Of a DNA stretch of 41,500 nucleotides, positions 28,994-40,015 are shown piece after piece. The translations under genes and the position numbers were made by a program. This DNA is from Symbiodinium natans (Eukaryota > Sar > Dinophyceae > Suessiales > Symbiodiniaceae), in the NCBI GenBank assembly GCA_905221605.1, contig CAJNDS010002190.1:1130788-1172287 (forward strand). Reading direction: 5' to 3'. Under the pieces are notes generated by a model that saw nothing but the letters and a program-made list of their open reading frames with translations, was not told where the DNA came from and searched no databases. Within the stretch, counting starts at the first letter, position 1; every line of letters begins with the position of its first letter.

Positions 28994-29074
28994 GGCCGGC
29001 AAAACGAGTTGCTGTCCCCGAGCGCAGGCCTGCTCAAGACCCCTTCATCCAAGCAGACGGCTAAGGGCAGAAAG
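28994..29074 (+). CDS. Candidate exon of a second gene
   Basis: Acceptor TATCCAG|G, donor AAG|GTAGCG, phase 0. It encodes GRQNELLSPSAGLLKTPSSK then QTAKGRK, a polar Ser/Lys-rich stretch likely to be disordered. Another donor, GCTAAG at 29060, is possible. Confidence 0.4.
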
Positions 29075-29319
29075 GTAGCGCCACGAGTATGCTCTTCGTT
29101 CAAACCCTATAACCCCAAACCCTAAACCTAAACCGCATTTTAACATGCCTTAGTGGGAGCGAGGCTGGCTTTGAAGCCTAGAAAAATCATCCCAGAGGGT
29201 TTAGGGTTTAGGGTTTAGGGCTTAGGGTTTAGGGTTTAGGGTTTAGGGTTTCGGGTTTAGGGTTTAGGGTTTAGGGTTTGGAGGGCTATAGGGCTTCACT
29301 GTCTCGCGCCACTGCTCAG

Positions 29320-29374
29320 GGCGTCGCTATCGCTTCAAGTCCCCGCCGTCGCCGGAGGCACCGGCCGGCGCAGG
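29320..29374 (+). CDS. Candidate exon of a second gene, Arg/Pro-rich
   Basis: Acceptor GCTCAG|G. In phase 0 it reads GVAIASSPRRRRRHRPAQ; in another phase RRYRFKSPPSPEAPAGA. It runs into a GGGTTT donor-like site, or uses AG|GCACCG at 29358. The phase is unresolved. Same strand and style as the island at 28994. Confidence 0.3.
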
Positions 29375-29793
29375 GTTTCCGTTACGAACCTTAGGGGAGG
29401 GTTTGGGCTTTAAGGTTGCGGCGGTCTAGGGTTTACGGTTAGGGTTTAGAGTATAGGGTTTAGGGGTTCTGGGTTTGGGGTTTAGGGTTTGGGCTTTAAG
29501 GTTTGGAGTTTAGGCTCGAGGGTTTGGGAGCTTAGGGTTAGGGCTGAGAGGTCGGGATTTCTTTTTCGGTTTTCGAGTTTGGGGTGCAACGGCGGGAGTT
29601 TTGTTAATCGGGTTACAGTTTGCAGGGGCTCTTGCTTGGAGATACTCAGGGTTTAGGGACAGGGGACTGCGCAGGGTTCTTGTACAGTTTCACAAACCCT
29701 AAACCCTAAACCCTAAACCCTAAACCAACTTGACTCCCTGAGAGCCCCAAACCTCAGTTGGGAGTATGAAAGCTTAGCTTGAAAAGTCCGAAA

Positions 29794-29903
29794 CTTATGG
29801 GTAGTTTTCTAAATTAGGGCCCATTTTTGGGTACCCCTTATAAGGCGGCACCCTTTAGAAAAGGGTCCCCAAAAGGGACCCTAATTGAGAGAACTACCCT
29901 TAT
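29794..29903. mobile_element. MITE-like element (family D)
   Basis: Left arm CTTATGGGTAGTTTTCTAAA, right arm GAGAGAACTACCCTTAT, imperfect reverse complements over about 25 nt. The inner arms GGCACCCTTT / AAAAGGGTCC also pair. Confidence 0.8.
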
Positions 29904-30599
29904 GGCAGGAACAGGAAGGAAGAAGCCGCCCCTCCCAGTACCCTGAACCCCATGGGGCAGGTTGCGGGGCTTAGGGTTCAGGGTGTAGGGTCCATGTAGG
30001 GTTAAATGTTTTTTGGGATGGTTCAAGGTTTAGGAGGGTTTAGGGTTTAGGGATTAGGGTTTAGGGTTTAGGGTTTAGATTTTTGGGTTTAGGGTTTAGG
30101 GTTTAGGGTTCGGGTTTAGGGTTTAATAATAGGCTCTCTTTAGTGTGTCCCCTGCCCCCCACCCCCCCCCCCCCCCTTCAGAACAATCGAAGCTGGCTTT
30201 CGCTCTTTTTGCACGGTCCCACGGTTTTATTTGTTTTTAATAGGGAGGAGTGGAGTTTATATAAGTCAAAAGGGGCAGCGATGCCCGGCAATTGGTTTGA
30301 CGGGTTGCGATTTTCTTACGGCACTGGGACGATTTGATTTAGTTCCGGATCGCACGGCGCACCCCGAACAGTCAGGCCTAAACCCTAAACCCTAAATCCT
30401 AAACCCTAAACCCCCCCCCCCCCCCCCCCAAAAAAAAAAAAAGGGAGCTCAACAGGCGGGTCTAGGTCGGGTCTTAGCAGGAGTTGCACACCCTAAACCT
30501 TCAACCTTCAACGCGAACGCCATACCAAGCTGTCACCCTAAATCCTAAACCCTAAACCCTAAACCCTAAACCCTAAACCCTAAACCAAGCTGTCGGCAG

Positions 30600-30650
30600 G
30601 TGTCCAAGACCACCAAGGCGTTGCCTCCCCCGCAAAAGGTGGAGCCGGAG
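30600..30650 (+). CDS. Candidate exon of a second gene, Pro/Lys-rich
   Basis: Acceptor CGGCAG|G, donor GAG|GTTGGG. It encodes VSKTTKALPPPQKVEPE. It lies between a CCCTAAA array (30544-30585) and a TTTAGGG array (30656 onward), the same bracket seen around hemA exons. Confidence 0.38.
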
Positions 30651-31315
30651 GTTGGGTTTAGGGTTTAGGGTTTAGGGTTTAGGGTTTAGGGTTTAGGGTT
30701 TAGGGTTTAGGGTGTAGGGTGTAGGGTTTAGGGTTTAGGGTTTAGGGTAAACGGTTTAGGGTAAGGGGGGTTTCAGGCCCTTCTAAGCGCTAAACTCTCA
30801 GGGTTTGGATTTAGGGCTTACATGTAGGACCCTTGCTATTCAGGTTATAGTTCTCTTAGCTAAAGATAGTATCGTAAGTGGGCCCCCCACCTGTAGGTTC
30901 AGGGCTTAGGGTGTGCAGTGTACGCGCGTGCGGAGAGTACGTGTTTTCTTTAGATTTCGGGGCGCAATCGCTCTTGCATAGCTTAGTAGCCCCACTCTGC
31001 CAGGTTTGTAGGGTTCGACCCCCGGCAACCCCCTAGTACCTTTCTAGGGAGGCTTGCTTGCTCTTATTCAGTCGCGAAAGGGTGAGCCCTGTCCGAGACG
31101 CTCGAGCACCCATGAACATGGGTCCTCTTGCCAGTTTAGGGACCACCCTAAACGCCCTACTGTAGGGTTTTAGTTGAAGGTACTCCTTACGCCCTTATTA
31201 AGGGGTACCCGGAGATGCATTTCAGGGTTTGCTGAGGCCTTGAGTGCTTTCGTGCGCAGGTGGAAGCGCAAGAACCCTAAGCCCTAGACCGCAAACCCTA
31301 AACCTTACTAAACCC

Positions 31316-31413
31316 CTAAAACCCTAAACCCTAAACCCTAAACCCTAAACCCTAAACCCTAAACCCTAAACCCTAAACCCTAAACCCTAAACCCTAAACC
31401 CTAAACCCTAAAC
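31316..31413 (-). repeat. (CCCTAAA)n array
   Basis: Near-perfect units downstream of hemA, in the region of the proposed second gene. Confidence 0.96.
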
Positions 31414-31846
31414 AAAACCCTGTAAGACCTACGAGGGTCTTGCAAGTCCGCGGGGCTTAGGGGTCAGAGGTGTGTAGCCTTGGATCTCAACTTGTACCCA
31501 AAGTCTAAAGCTCCTAAGACCCTAAACCTTGAGTTCAATCCTCAAACCAAGCTCTAACACCTAATTAACACCCTGAACCCTAACACCCGACACCCCGGGA
31601 CCCTAAAACCCTCTTTACCCTTCACCCAAAACCCCAAAATCCTGTACCCTCAACATCAAAACCTTAGTCTTAGGGTAGTTGCATGGTCCCTGAATGTGGT
31701 TCCTTGATTGGGGGACCCTTTTATACTCCTTACAAACCCTTGCAACACCAAGCCCTACACCGTAAAACCTAAACGCTAAACTAAATACCCTAAACCCTAA
31801 ACCCGAAACCCTAAACAAACCCTAAACCCTAAACCCGTAAAGCCAG

Positions 31847-31906
31847 AACCTGGAGGCGCTTCTGAAGCGCCGCCGCTCCGCTTCGCCCCGGAGCCCTCCT
31901 CACCAA
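31847..31906 (+). CDS. Candidate exon of a second gene, RS-like
   Basis: It follows AGCCAG and encodes NLEALLKRRRSASPRSPPHQ, with a GC donor (GCTCGC) at 31907. The frame stays open into further Arg/Ala residues. The SASPRSP motif and Arg run suggest a nuclear or RNA-associated protein. The acceptor is followed by A. Confidence 0.35.
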
Positions 31907-32501
31907 GCTCGCAAGCGCGCGGCCGCCTCGTGCGATTCTGGGGGTTGGGGGTTTAGGGTTTAGTGTTTAGCGGGTTTTCTTTGTTTTGTTTTTGTTTTGT
32001 GGGGGGTGGGCAGGTTGGGATTCCAATTGTGTTAAAGGTTCAAGTTCTGAGCACTTCGACCCAAGGGGATGTTGTGAACGAAGCAGGCCCAAAGCCATGT
32101 TTCATGAGGCTATAGACCTCAAACCGTCACGGAACGTAGCCGAAACCCTACACCCTAAGCTCTAAACTCCAAACCCTATAAAGATTGAACTCTAAACCCT
32201 AGAAACCCCTAAACCCTCAACGGTTTGGGGGCCCTTCGTTGAAATTCCGAAGTACCATACCCTACAATAGTCCTGAGCCTGCAGAGTAAACCCTAGACCC
32301 GGGGCCGTAAACCCTGAACCCTAAACCCTAAGCCCTAGACCCTAAACCCTAAACCCTAAACCCGAAACCCTAAACCCTAAACCCTGAACACTGAACCCTG
32401 AACCCCTGGATGCTGGTGCTTCAATCACGGGGGTTGCAGCTCAGGTCTCATGCGGCTCAGGGGTTCTGATTGTGGAGGCTCTTGCATGCTCAGCTGTTTA
32501 G

Positions 32502-32585
32502 GGTTTAGGGTTTAGGGTTTAGGGTTTAGGGTTTAGGGTTTAGGGTTTAGGGTTTAGGGTTTAGGGTTTAGGGTTTAGGGTTTGG
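32502..32585 (+). repeat. (TTTAGGG)n array, then CCCTAAA
   Basis: A clean TTTAGGG array is followed within 15 nt by CCCTAAA units (32606-32640), forming a diverging pair with almost no spacer. Confidence 0.95.
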
Positions 32586-32841
32586 GATGCTAAGCCCAAG
32601 CCCTAAAACCCTAAACCCTAAACCCTAAACCCTAAACCCTTCAAGAAAGACCCCACCTCTCTCCATTGAAACGTTGGGCCTTTCTCAACAGCCCTTTTTG
32701 GCAACCCTAAGATTAAGAACCCTTGAATTTAGGGTTTAGGGTTTAGGTTGAAGGTTTAGGGTAACTGTTACCAGCCCTTTTTACATCCCTCAAGCACCCT
32801 TAGATACCATTAGCAGCCCTTAATAACCCTAAGCAGCCAAG

Positions 32842-32883
32842 GTGCCAGCAGAGACGCCTCCCCAAGCGACTCCTCCGCCCAAG
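32842..32883 (+). CDS. Candidate exon of a second gene, Pro-rich
   Basis: Acceptor GCCAAG|G, donor AAG|GCGCGG, phase 0. It encodes VPAETPPQATPPPK. The composition matches the island at 30600. Confidence 0.35.
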
Positions 32884-33055
32884 GCGCGGTGGTCGAGCTT
32901 CATAACCTGTACCTTGAAGGTTTGGCCTTGTAGGGTTTTATTGTGGTTAGATGTCGAGGTTCTGAGGTGTTTACGGGCTGAGGGCTGAGGGCTGAGGGCT
33001 GAGGGCTGAGGGCTGAGGGTTTAGGGTTTAGGGTTTAGGGTTTAGGGTTTAGGGT

Positions 33056-33250
33056 TTGGCGTATCAGGCCTTCGGAAGCTATGTGGCTGCCAGTGGTCAG
33101 TTCCCCAAGCCAGGCTATAGGTCCATTTTGGGTCACTGTTACAATACCTGCGCGGCAATAACCAAGCGCCCAACCCTAAAACCCTCAAGCCCTGCTAACG
33201 CTAAAACCCTTAAGGCCCAAAACCCTAAACCCAAAAACCCTAAACCCTAA
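33056..33250 (+). other. Open frame ending in repeat, product unknown
   Basis: It begins in a unique stretch (AFGSYVAASGQFPKPGYRSI) after a TTTAGGG array. Its C-terminal third is translated AACCCTAAA repeats. Only the first ~100 nt could be exon. No family seen. Confidence 0.15.
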
Positions 33251-33372
33251 AGCCCTAAAACCCTAAAACCCTAAAACCCTAAAACCCTAAAACCCTAAAA
33301 CCCTAAAACTCTAAAACCCTAAAACCCTAAACCCTAAAACCTTTAAACCCTAAACCCTAAAACCCTAAAACC
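33236..33372 (-). repeat. (CCCTAAAA)n 8-nt variant array
   Basis: Homogeneous CCCTAAAA units, one A longer than the telomere unit. Confidence 0.95.
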
Positions 33373-33846
33373 CTTAGAGCCTCACCCTCAATCCTTAACA
33401 ATGTCGGTGGGGCTACACGCCGGCTTTTGTTAGAAATGAGACATGATCTGCCCTCTGGGACCACAGACCTTTAGGGTTCAGGGTTTATTTCAGTGTTCCT
33501 AGGGTTTGGGGTTTAGGGTTCGGTTTGAGGGTTTAGGGTTTAGGGTTTAGGGTTTAGGGTTTAGGGTTGAGGGTTTGGGGTTAAGGGTTCAGGGTTGGTT
33601 GGGAGGGAGGGGGCATCTTGTCTTCGTCCTTCGGGGTTCGATTTTCGTGGTTGGGGTTTTGAGTGGTGTGGGGTTTACAAGGAGGGGCCCCCAACTATTC
33701 ATGAGTTGTCGTTGCAATTACAACTAGACACCCGAAACCCTAAACCCTAAACCCTAAACCCTAAACCCTAAACCCTAAACCCTAAACCAACTTCGGCCCT
33801 TTAGAACTACACACTGGGGCCCGGGATGATCTACAGGTCCTCTTCT

Positions 33847-33977
33847 CAGACCCTGGGAGGATCCCAAAAGTAGATCCCCTTAAGGGTTTAGGGTTTAGGG
33901 TTTAGGGTTTAGGGGGTTCCTCAAAAAGACCCAATTTGGGTGGTTCTACTTTTCGGATCCTCCCAGAGGGGTCTGGG
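33847..33977. mobile_element. MITE-like element (family E) with telomere repeats in the loop
   Basis: Left arm CAGACCCTGGGAGGATCCCA then AAAGTAGA; right arm TCTACTTTTCGGATCCTCCC then AGAGGGGTCTG. TTTAGGG units occupy the middle. One arm is also seen at 2418-2466. Confidence 0.85.
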
Positions 33978-33989
33978 TTGAGACATTGT

Positions 33990-34340
33990 TCAGGGCTCCT
34001 AGGGGCTTCAAGAAGGGAACTCGAGCGTCATTTTGGGAACCGATTTGTTCATCAACTGCCTTTGGGTCCCCTGTAAAGGGCGTCGCCCTTATATAAGGAC
34101 GCCCTAAAAGCATCAACTTTTATAGAGAACTACCCACATAAATCTTCTATAACCTGAACTTAGTTTGTGAATATGTACACGTAGATGATGTCATGTTGAA
34201 GTTCGGGGTGCTGGCAACCCTACTACCGTAATTAGACCAGAAACCCGTATGAGCCCTACTCCTAGCGGCAGACTCTCGAACCTGCCAGCGCCATCATCTT
34301 TAGCAGGCTGTTAGCCTGACCCTCTGCCCCCTTACTTTCA
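33990..34340. other. No gene seen
   Basis: A mostly unique stretch. It contains an inverted pair (GGGCGTCGCCC and a TATATAAGGACGCCCT neighbour at about 34078-34108) and a family D-like end, AGAGAACTACCC, at 34124. Confidence 0.5.
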
Positions 34341-34344
34341 CAAG

Positions 34345-35107
34345 TTGTGTCCCCAACAAAGAGCCCAAAACCCCTCAAGAAAGGAACATGCCTTAGTACA
34401 TTACGGATCCTTAGTGTGGTTTAAGGTATATTGTGGTTTAAGGTATATTCCTTCAGGGGCATTGGGCTCTCTGGGTCTAGCTGAACCGTTGATTTGTTCC
34501 GCTCAGCTAGTGAGAGGTTGTCCCAGGCTAGCGGATCCTGTGCACTGCGAGGCAGCGGCCAATTGTTTTTAGCAACCAAACTTTAGGGTTTAGCGTTTAG
34601 GGTTTAGGGCTTAGGGTTTAGGGTTTAGGGTTAGGGTTTAGGGAACTTCAAAACAAGAGAAGGAAGCAGTCAACTACATAAATCACAGTCGATTGCAAAA
34701 CCAAAGTTTATTGAATCATGTTGCGTCTCCTGACAGCATGGCCTGCCACTCTCCTAATCAAAAAAATGCAAGCCAGCAATGCATACGTGTCATGACATGG
34801 TTCATCAGCACGCAAGATGCCGAATGTTTCCGAGCTGAACCATTGCGATCATCAGCCAATCTGGCATGTCAATACTCAACGATCCCAGCAACATACATAC
34901 TGTGATGTGCATGCTTTAGCTGAGAGCATCGTGCGAGTGTTGCTAGGGGATGCCGCGCCACATGACCATCAGTGCTGGGCTAATAGCACCCTGAGCTGGT
35001 TGCGGCGCCAATGTGTTGCACGAAGCTGGATATGCATTTTCTTCGCCAGCAAACTTTCAGAAGCCGGAAATTCCGATAGCAGTGTGAACGCATTCTTATG
35101 CTTTTGA
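34345..35107 (+). other. Repeat-poor block with overlapping short frames
   Basis: About 750 nt with only one short TTTAGGG run (34583-34643), unusual for this window. Plus-strand frames of 60-96 codons overlap (for example LAESIVRVLLGDAAPHDHQC at about 34.9 kb). None shows a domain. It may be exon, an inserted element, or unique intergenic DNA. Confidence 0.2.
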
Positions 35108-35647
35108 CCGGCACTGCCCTGAGGCCTGCTGGACTTTATTTAGGCCCTCCACGCACAACCGTAAACCCCAGCAAGGCCCCAAAACCTATGCCTTAAGCCT
35201 TCTTGCCTGATCATACCTTTGCCCACAACCCCCTAAACCCAGAGGCTCTTCTCAAACGCCTTCGCTCACCTTCCCACCGGAGCGGTGGGAAGCATGCATC
35301 TCGGCAGTTTTTTGATACCCAACGCGGGCTCCAAACATGTTGGTTAACATACCAGGCTGCAAGAGCTCTGTTCAAGCACACCCAAAATACGCTCTCTTTT
35401 TTTTTTTTGGGGGGGGGGGGGCTAGGTACCTTCTTACTATCTATTGATTGAGAGTTGCAAGTTTCGGGCTTACTGTGGGCCTTGTAATCCAAAAGCTCCT
35501 GCTGTTGCTGCTGCACTCCTGGGGCTTTTTGGGATGCATCTACTATATGAGCGCAGGGAACCTTCGGACGAGGACAACAGTGTAGGGATCTAGATTATTG
35601 CAGCTAGCTGACAGCGAAGACCGCCAACCCCTTCAAAATATATCGGG

Positions 35648-35706
35648 TATATATATATATATATACATATATGTATATAAATAATATATATATATATGTA
35701 TATAAG
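35648..35706. repeat. (TA)n-rich microsatellite
   Basis: TATATA with short interruptions. Similar tracts lie at 27251-27282 and 37501-37650, the last mixed with GTAT and GCAT units. Confidence 0.9.
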
Positions 35707-35867
35707 GCACTCCCCACCCCTCCGTCCCGAACTTCCCACGTCTCCACGATTGCACACAGCGAGTGACGAGTGAGGCTGCAAGGCCCGCGCCGCGCCGTTC
35801 CTCTGACATCCTGCGCCCGCCTGCGATGACGCTGTGTTTGGGTGGCTCGGTCCTCATTCCCGCTATA

Positions 35868-35971
35868 AGGGTCCATGTACCTCATTATTATATACTTGGG
35901 CCCCAAAGTCCCTATATAGGTGGCACTTTAAGGCCCAAGTATTCAACATGTAGGCACATGGATCCTTAGGG
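35868..35971. mobile_element. MITE-like element (family F)
   Basis: Left arm AGGGTCCATGTACCTCATTA, right arm ending CATGTAGGCACATGGATCCT. The inner words TACTTGGGCC / GGCCCAAGTA are exact reverse complements. A second copy is at 4357-4429. Confidence 0.85.
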
Positions 35972-36084
35972 CCCAGGATGGGCTTGGCCCTATCATCCCA
36001 GGGTACAATAGCCCGTCCTGGTTGCAAGGCCATCCCTACTTGAACCCCTACACTGTAAGCCCCATCCTCCCCCCTCCACCCCAG

Positions 36085-36086
36085 AA

Positions 36087-36144
<58 letters not shown>

Positions 36145-36156
36145 GGAGAGAGAGAT
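36085..36156 (+). repeat. (GA)n microsatellite
   Basis: AGAGAG with a few interruptions (ACAG, GGGAG). The translated frames are artefacts. Confidence 0.95.
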
Positions 36157-36333
36157 GGTGAGAGAGCACACCCTAAACCCTACAAGTTAAACCCTTGTTG
36201 GAGTCGTTTGTTTCCCTCAAGCCCCCTAAACCCTTAACCCTAAACCCCAAACCCCAAATCCCCAACCCTCAACCCTAAACCCTAAACCCTAAACCCTAAA
36301 CCCAAAGTGGGGACAAGGGTGCTGGGAGTCAGG

Positions 36334-36406
36334 ACTGCCCTTCGCGTGGCAAGAGATTCAGGAGATGGCAGCAGCTGAGACGCAGCCTGGACATCGATGG
36401 CGATGT
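36334..36406 (+). other. GC-rich island, exon-like
   Basis: Between a CCCTAAA array and a TTTAGGG array. After GATTCAG|G the frames read EMAAAETQPGHRWR or RWQQLRRSLDIDGD. It has no motif. It might be an exon of the second gene. Confidence 0.2.
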
Positions 36407-37285
36407 AGGGCTTCAGGTTCATAAGGTTTAGGGTTTAGGGTTTAGGGTTTAGGGCTTAGGGAGGGTGTAGGGGTTTTGGGGTTTAGGGATGTTTAAGGTA
36501 CTTTTAGGGCGGGTTGCAGGGTTTTAGGGTTTAGGGCTTTTAAGGTTCTGGGTTTACAGGGTTTGGGGATGAGGGTTTAGGGTTTCAGTGCTCAGGATTA
36601 ATGTTTTGAGCTCATGTTGCTCAGGTGCCTTCAATATTTGTATTTGGTTTGGGGAGGTTGCAAGGTGTTTCTGAGCCGGCTGTCAGGTTACGAGAAATAT
36701 TTGTACCCGAGTAGGTGCAACCTGGAACCCTTGTCCGGGCAGTATGGTCCAAGTAGAACCATAAACGTTTTGGGTTTAGGGTTTAGGTGCCCAAACCCTA
36801 TAATTTCCAAAACCAGTCGGCAATCCTGAGGAAACTGGGCAAGTGGTTTAGGGTTTTGGGTTTAGGTATCGTGGCCCTGCTAGATGGCTTGCCAGGAGTA
36901 GTGAACCGAAAATGTTGTCAGTCCAGCAACGACCAGATATTTCGCCTATCATATAGACAATAGCCGAGTTCTATTAGTCCCTTATCGCTGGCTTCTCATT
37001 AAGTGGGCACTAAGTAGGCCCCTCGAATTTTGCTAAGTCACCGCGCATACCCTGGGCTGAAGGCCACACAGCACCCCTTGCTTTAGGGTAGAGGGTTGAG
37101 GGTTTAGGGTTGAGTAGCCCAGTGGAGGCCTGTTGCACTTCTTGTGGTTCTAACTTTATTTAGAATAACCCAAAATGGGTACCCTCAATGTACCCTCGTT
37201 GTACCATAATACGGTTACTGGGCTACCAAGCTTGTATCCCAAGGGTTTAGGGTTTAGGGTTTAGGGTTTAATCCCGACCTCAAAG

Positions 37286-37334
37286 GTGTTCCAAGATCAC
37301 CCCCCGCTTGGAAGATGATGCGCCACTTCCCGAG
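37286..37334 (+). CDS. Candidate exon of a second gene
   Basis: Acceptor TCAAAG|G, donor AG|GCTCCT. In one phase it reads VPRSPPAWKMMRHFP plus a split Arg codon. It is preceded directly by a TTTAGGG array. Another frame is also open. No family recognised. Confidence 0.28.
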
Positions 37335-37382
37335 GCTCCTGGGCTACTGCTGCCCAAAATAGATATCAATGGGGTGAACCGA

Positions 37383-37476
37383 AAATGAGGGACCCCAAAT
37401 GTAGTCTCTTTAATTGTGGGATTCCCTTAGAATAAGGACCCCAAGAACGACATTCCTACTTTCGGAAACCCCCATA
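37383..37476. mobile_element. Family C relative
   Basis: Contains AATAAGGACCCCAAGAACGA and CGGAAACCCCCATAT, the family C right end. Confidence 0.6.
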
Positions 37477-37479
37477 TGC

Positions 37480-37870
37480 ATGTCTATCTACGCGTGTATT
37501 AATTATATGTCTGTATGTATGTATATATATATATATACAATATAGATACCTATTTCTTTATATAGCTTGGTACATCTATGTATATATATATATATGTATG
37601 TATGTATGTATGCATGCATGCATGTATGTATGTACGTATGTATCTCTCCCTCTCTCTCTTTATTTATTTCCTTTTTTTATCCATTGATTGATTTATATAA
37701 CGTATTTGTTTATTTCTTTGTTTACTTGTTTCTACAACTATTTTTTATAGCTGTTCATCAGTCGACTAGCAAATCAGCATTACCTGTGTAACATGATGCC
37801 CCCCCCAAGAAAGACAAACAAATACCGTCAAGCCCAATTCAATAGCTTGACGAGGTTGGCGGCATGCAGG
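37480..37870. other. A/T-rich stretch without a gene
   Basis: TA and GTAT microsatellites, then T-rich sequence with no stable frame. The 74-codon frame here is low-complexity at its start. It contrasts in base composition with the rest of the window. Confidence 0.55.
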
Positions 37871-37877
37871 ATTGAAA

Positions 37878-37966
37878 ACCCTAAACCCTAAACCCTAAAC
37901 CCTAAACCCTAAACCCTAAACCCTAAACCCTAAACCCTAAACCCTAAACCCTAAACCCTAAACCCT
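37878..37966 (-). repeat. (CCCTAAA)n array
   Basis: Near-perfect units between an A/T microsatellite region and a TTTAGGG/TTTTGGG array. Confidence 0.96.
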
Positions 37967-38088
37967 TTTGAATTTCGGTCGGGCAGGGATCCTAGATCTG
38001 TGAGGGGTTTAGGGTTCTTTTTGTTTTTGTGGGTTGAGGGTTTCGGGTTGCATCCCGGCATTCCTGCATTGGTCTAAGGTCTTGTTAG

Positions 38089-38157
38089 GGTTTAGGGTTT
38101 AGGGTTTAGGGTTTTGGGTTTTGGGTTTTGGGTTTTGGGTTTTGGGTTTTGGGTTTG
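38089..38157 (+). repeat. TTTAGGG array passing into (TTTTGGG)n
   Basis: About four TTTAGGG units, then about seven TTTTGGG units. Clear local homogenisation of a variant. Confidence 0.95.
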
Positions 38158-38484
38158 GGAGCCCCTGATCTGCCAACGTACATGACATGGGATTCCGGGC
38201 GCTGGTTGTTAGCTTGGACTCTAAACCCTAAGCCCGGAGCCCAGAATACTCATACGGACCTAAAAGTGCACAGAAAATGGTCTTTGATCCCGAAAAAACT
38301 AAACTTTCAAGCAATCACCCTCCCAAAACCCAAATCCCTGAGCCCCTAACCCCTATCCTGCAAAAGATAAACCCTAAACACTAAAAACAAAACCCGAAAC
38401 CCTACACCCTAAACCGTAAACCCCCACAAAAGAGCTCCAAACCCTCTATACCCCAAACCCCTATAAAAAAAGAAAAAAAAACTG

Positions 38485-38636
38485 CTTGGACGTTCATGGG
38501 CACTTATAAGTAGGGATTCAAATACCCTACATAAGGTCATAACCGTAGTTACCATACAACCCTACACCCTAAACCCAAACCCTAAACCCTAAACCCTCCT
38601 AAACCCTACTTCTAAGCGCCCATATGAACCTCCATG
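38485..38636. mobile_element. MITE-like element (family A), diverged
   Basis: Left end GCTTGGACGTTCATGGGCAC, right end GCGCCCATATGAACCTCCAT. The loop contains CCCTAAA units. Directly upstream of the candidate exon 38644. Confidence 0.75.
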
Positions 38637-38643
38637 CGGACAG

Positions 38644-38706
38644 GAGCTCCCAGAGGAGGAGGAGGGGGAGGAGGAGCATCCTCTCTCAGGCCTGTACCTT
38701 GCCGAG
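38644..38706 (+). CDS. Candidate exon of a second gene, Glu-rich
   Basis: Acceptor GGACAG|G, donor GAG|GTGGTT, phase 0. It encodes ELPEEEEGEEEHPLSGLYLA then E. It lies next to the MITE-like element at 38485-38636 on its left and TTTAGGG repeats on its right. Confidence 0.4.
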
Positions 38707-38886
38707 GTGGTTCCCAACCGCACTTGCAGTTTAGGGTTTAGGATTTAGGGTTTAGGGTTTAGGGTTTAGGTTCAGGGTTCAGGGTTCAGGGTTCAGGGTT
38801 CAGGGCTTGAGGTTACGGAGTCTGGAGCTGAGGGTTTATAGGGCTTCGGCATTTAGCGTTGTGATTCTCGGGTACCGTTGCGTCAG

Positions 38887-38925
38887 CTTTACACGATCCT
38901 GGGCCGTGCAGCCGATGGGTTTCCG
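38887..38925 (+). CDS. Candidate exon of a second gene with canonical donor
   Basis: After GCGTCAG it encodes LYTILGRAADGFP, followed by CCG|GTGAGA, the most canonical GT donor in the window. The phase fits the island ending at 38706. No domain recognised. Confidence 0.35.
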
Positions 38926-38957
38926 GTGAGAGGAGAATGATTTCCAAGCCAGAACGT

Positions 38958-39039
38958 TACCTAAAGGCTCCTGGGTTTAGGGTTTAGGGTTTAGGGTTTA
39001 GGGTTTAGGGTTTAGGGTTTAGGGTTTAGGGTTTAGGGT
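38958..39039 (+). repeat. (TTTAGGG)n array
   Basis: Follows the candidate exon at 38887-38925. Confidence 0.95.
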
Positions 39040-39529
39040 CTATGTAGTACCTTTTTTTAGGGCAGTAGACTAGAATCCCCTAGAACAAACCCAAGAAGGA
39101 ACTACATTGGCCATTTGGAGCCTTTCAGGTACAACCTCATATGAACGGCCACTAAAGATTGCGTAGACAATGCTTGTGGCTTTTATGCAGCTCATGATGT
39201 GTCGTCCCTCAGGTCTGGGTTGGCAGAGCTTTATAAACTCCAAAACCCTCCACTCAACCCTATAAGCCTATATCCCTAAACCCCATATTTTTTTAGCCAA
39301 AACCCTGCACAACCTGAGCCGATGACCCTTCCCGGAACAGAGACCGAGCCCTTGGTGCCCTCGATGCACAGGACAGGAAAAGTGAAAGTAGGTCGCGCAG
39401 AGCTTTCTGACCGGCCAGGTCTACCGTGAGAATCGATTCTCATCCTAAAGCCAACCCTAAACCCCAAACCCTAAACCCCAAACCCTAAACCCTAAACCCA
39501 AGATCAAAAACCCTGAGCCCTACCGGCAG

Positions 39530-39556
39530 GCCTGGTTGTGCAAAGTGCCTTGCAGG
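39530..39556 (+). CDS. Candidate Cys-rich small exon
   Basis: Acceptor CGGCAG|G, GC donor GCTTGT. It encodes AWLCKVPCR. It is short, so chance is likely. Noted because the proposed terminal exon downstream is also Cys-rich. Confidence 0.15.
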
Positions 39557-39922
39557 GCTTGTAACTTTGGGCTTCTTCGCTATTTATGGCCCAGGTGGAC
39601 CTGAATTGGGGGGTACTTAGGGTATCTTAAGGGGCACTTGGGCGGTGTCCAGGTAGGAACCCATGAGAAATACGTACCTTTAGAACGAGTCCCGAATGGC
39701 AGCCGAATTGGACTTGCCGGTCTATGGGTAGTTAAGAAACCAGATTGACACCGCACCCTTTACCTTTTTTTTTGGGGGTGTTCTGGGGTTCACTCATAAC
39801 CTAACCAACCCCAACATAGGGGTGCCCTTATCAGAGCGCTGACAACTACTCCTGAGCTTTCAGTTGAGACTACTCAAAGCCATCCTCCAGTGTATAAGGC
39901 ATATACTGAGCAGGAAAGAAAG

Positions 39923-39969
<47 letters not shown>

Positions 39970-40015
39970 ACCCCCGCCCCCAACCCTTTGAGCCAAGATC
40001 CTGTATGTAACCTAT

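Noticed and set aside
36022-36237. Glu/Arg repeat ORF and antisense Ser/Leu ORF
   Set aside because: Translations of the (GA)n microsatellite.
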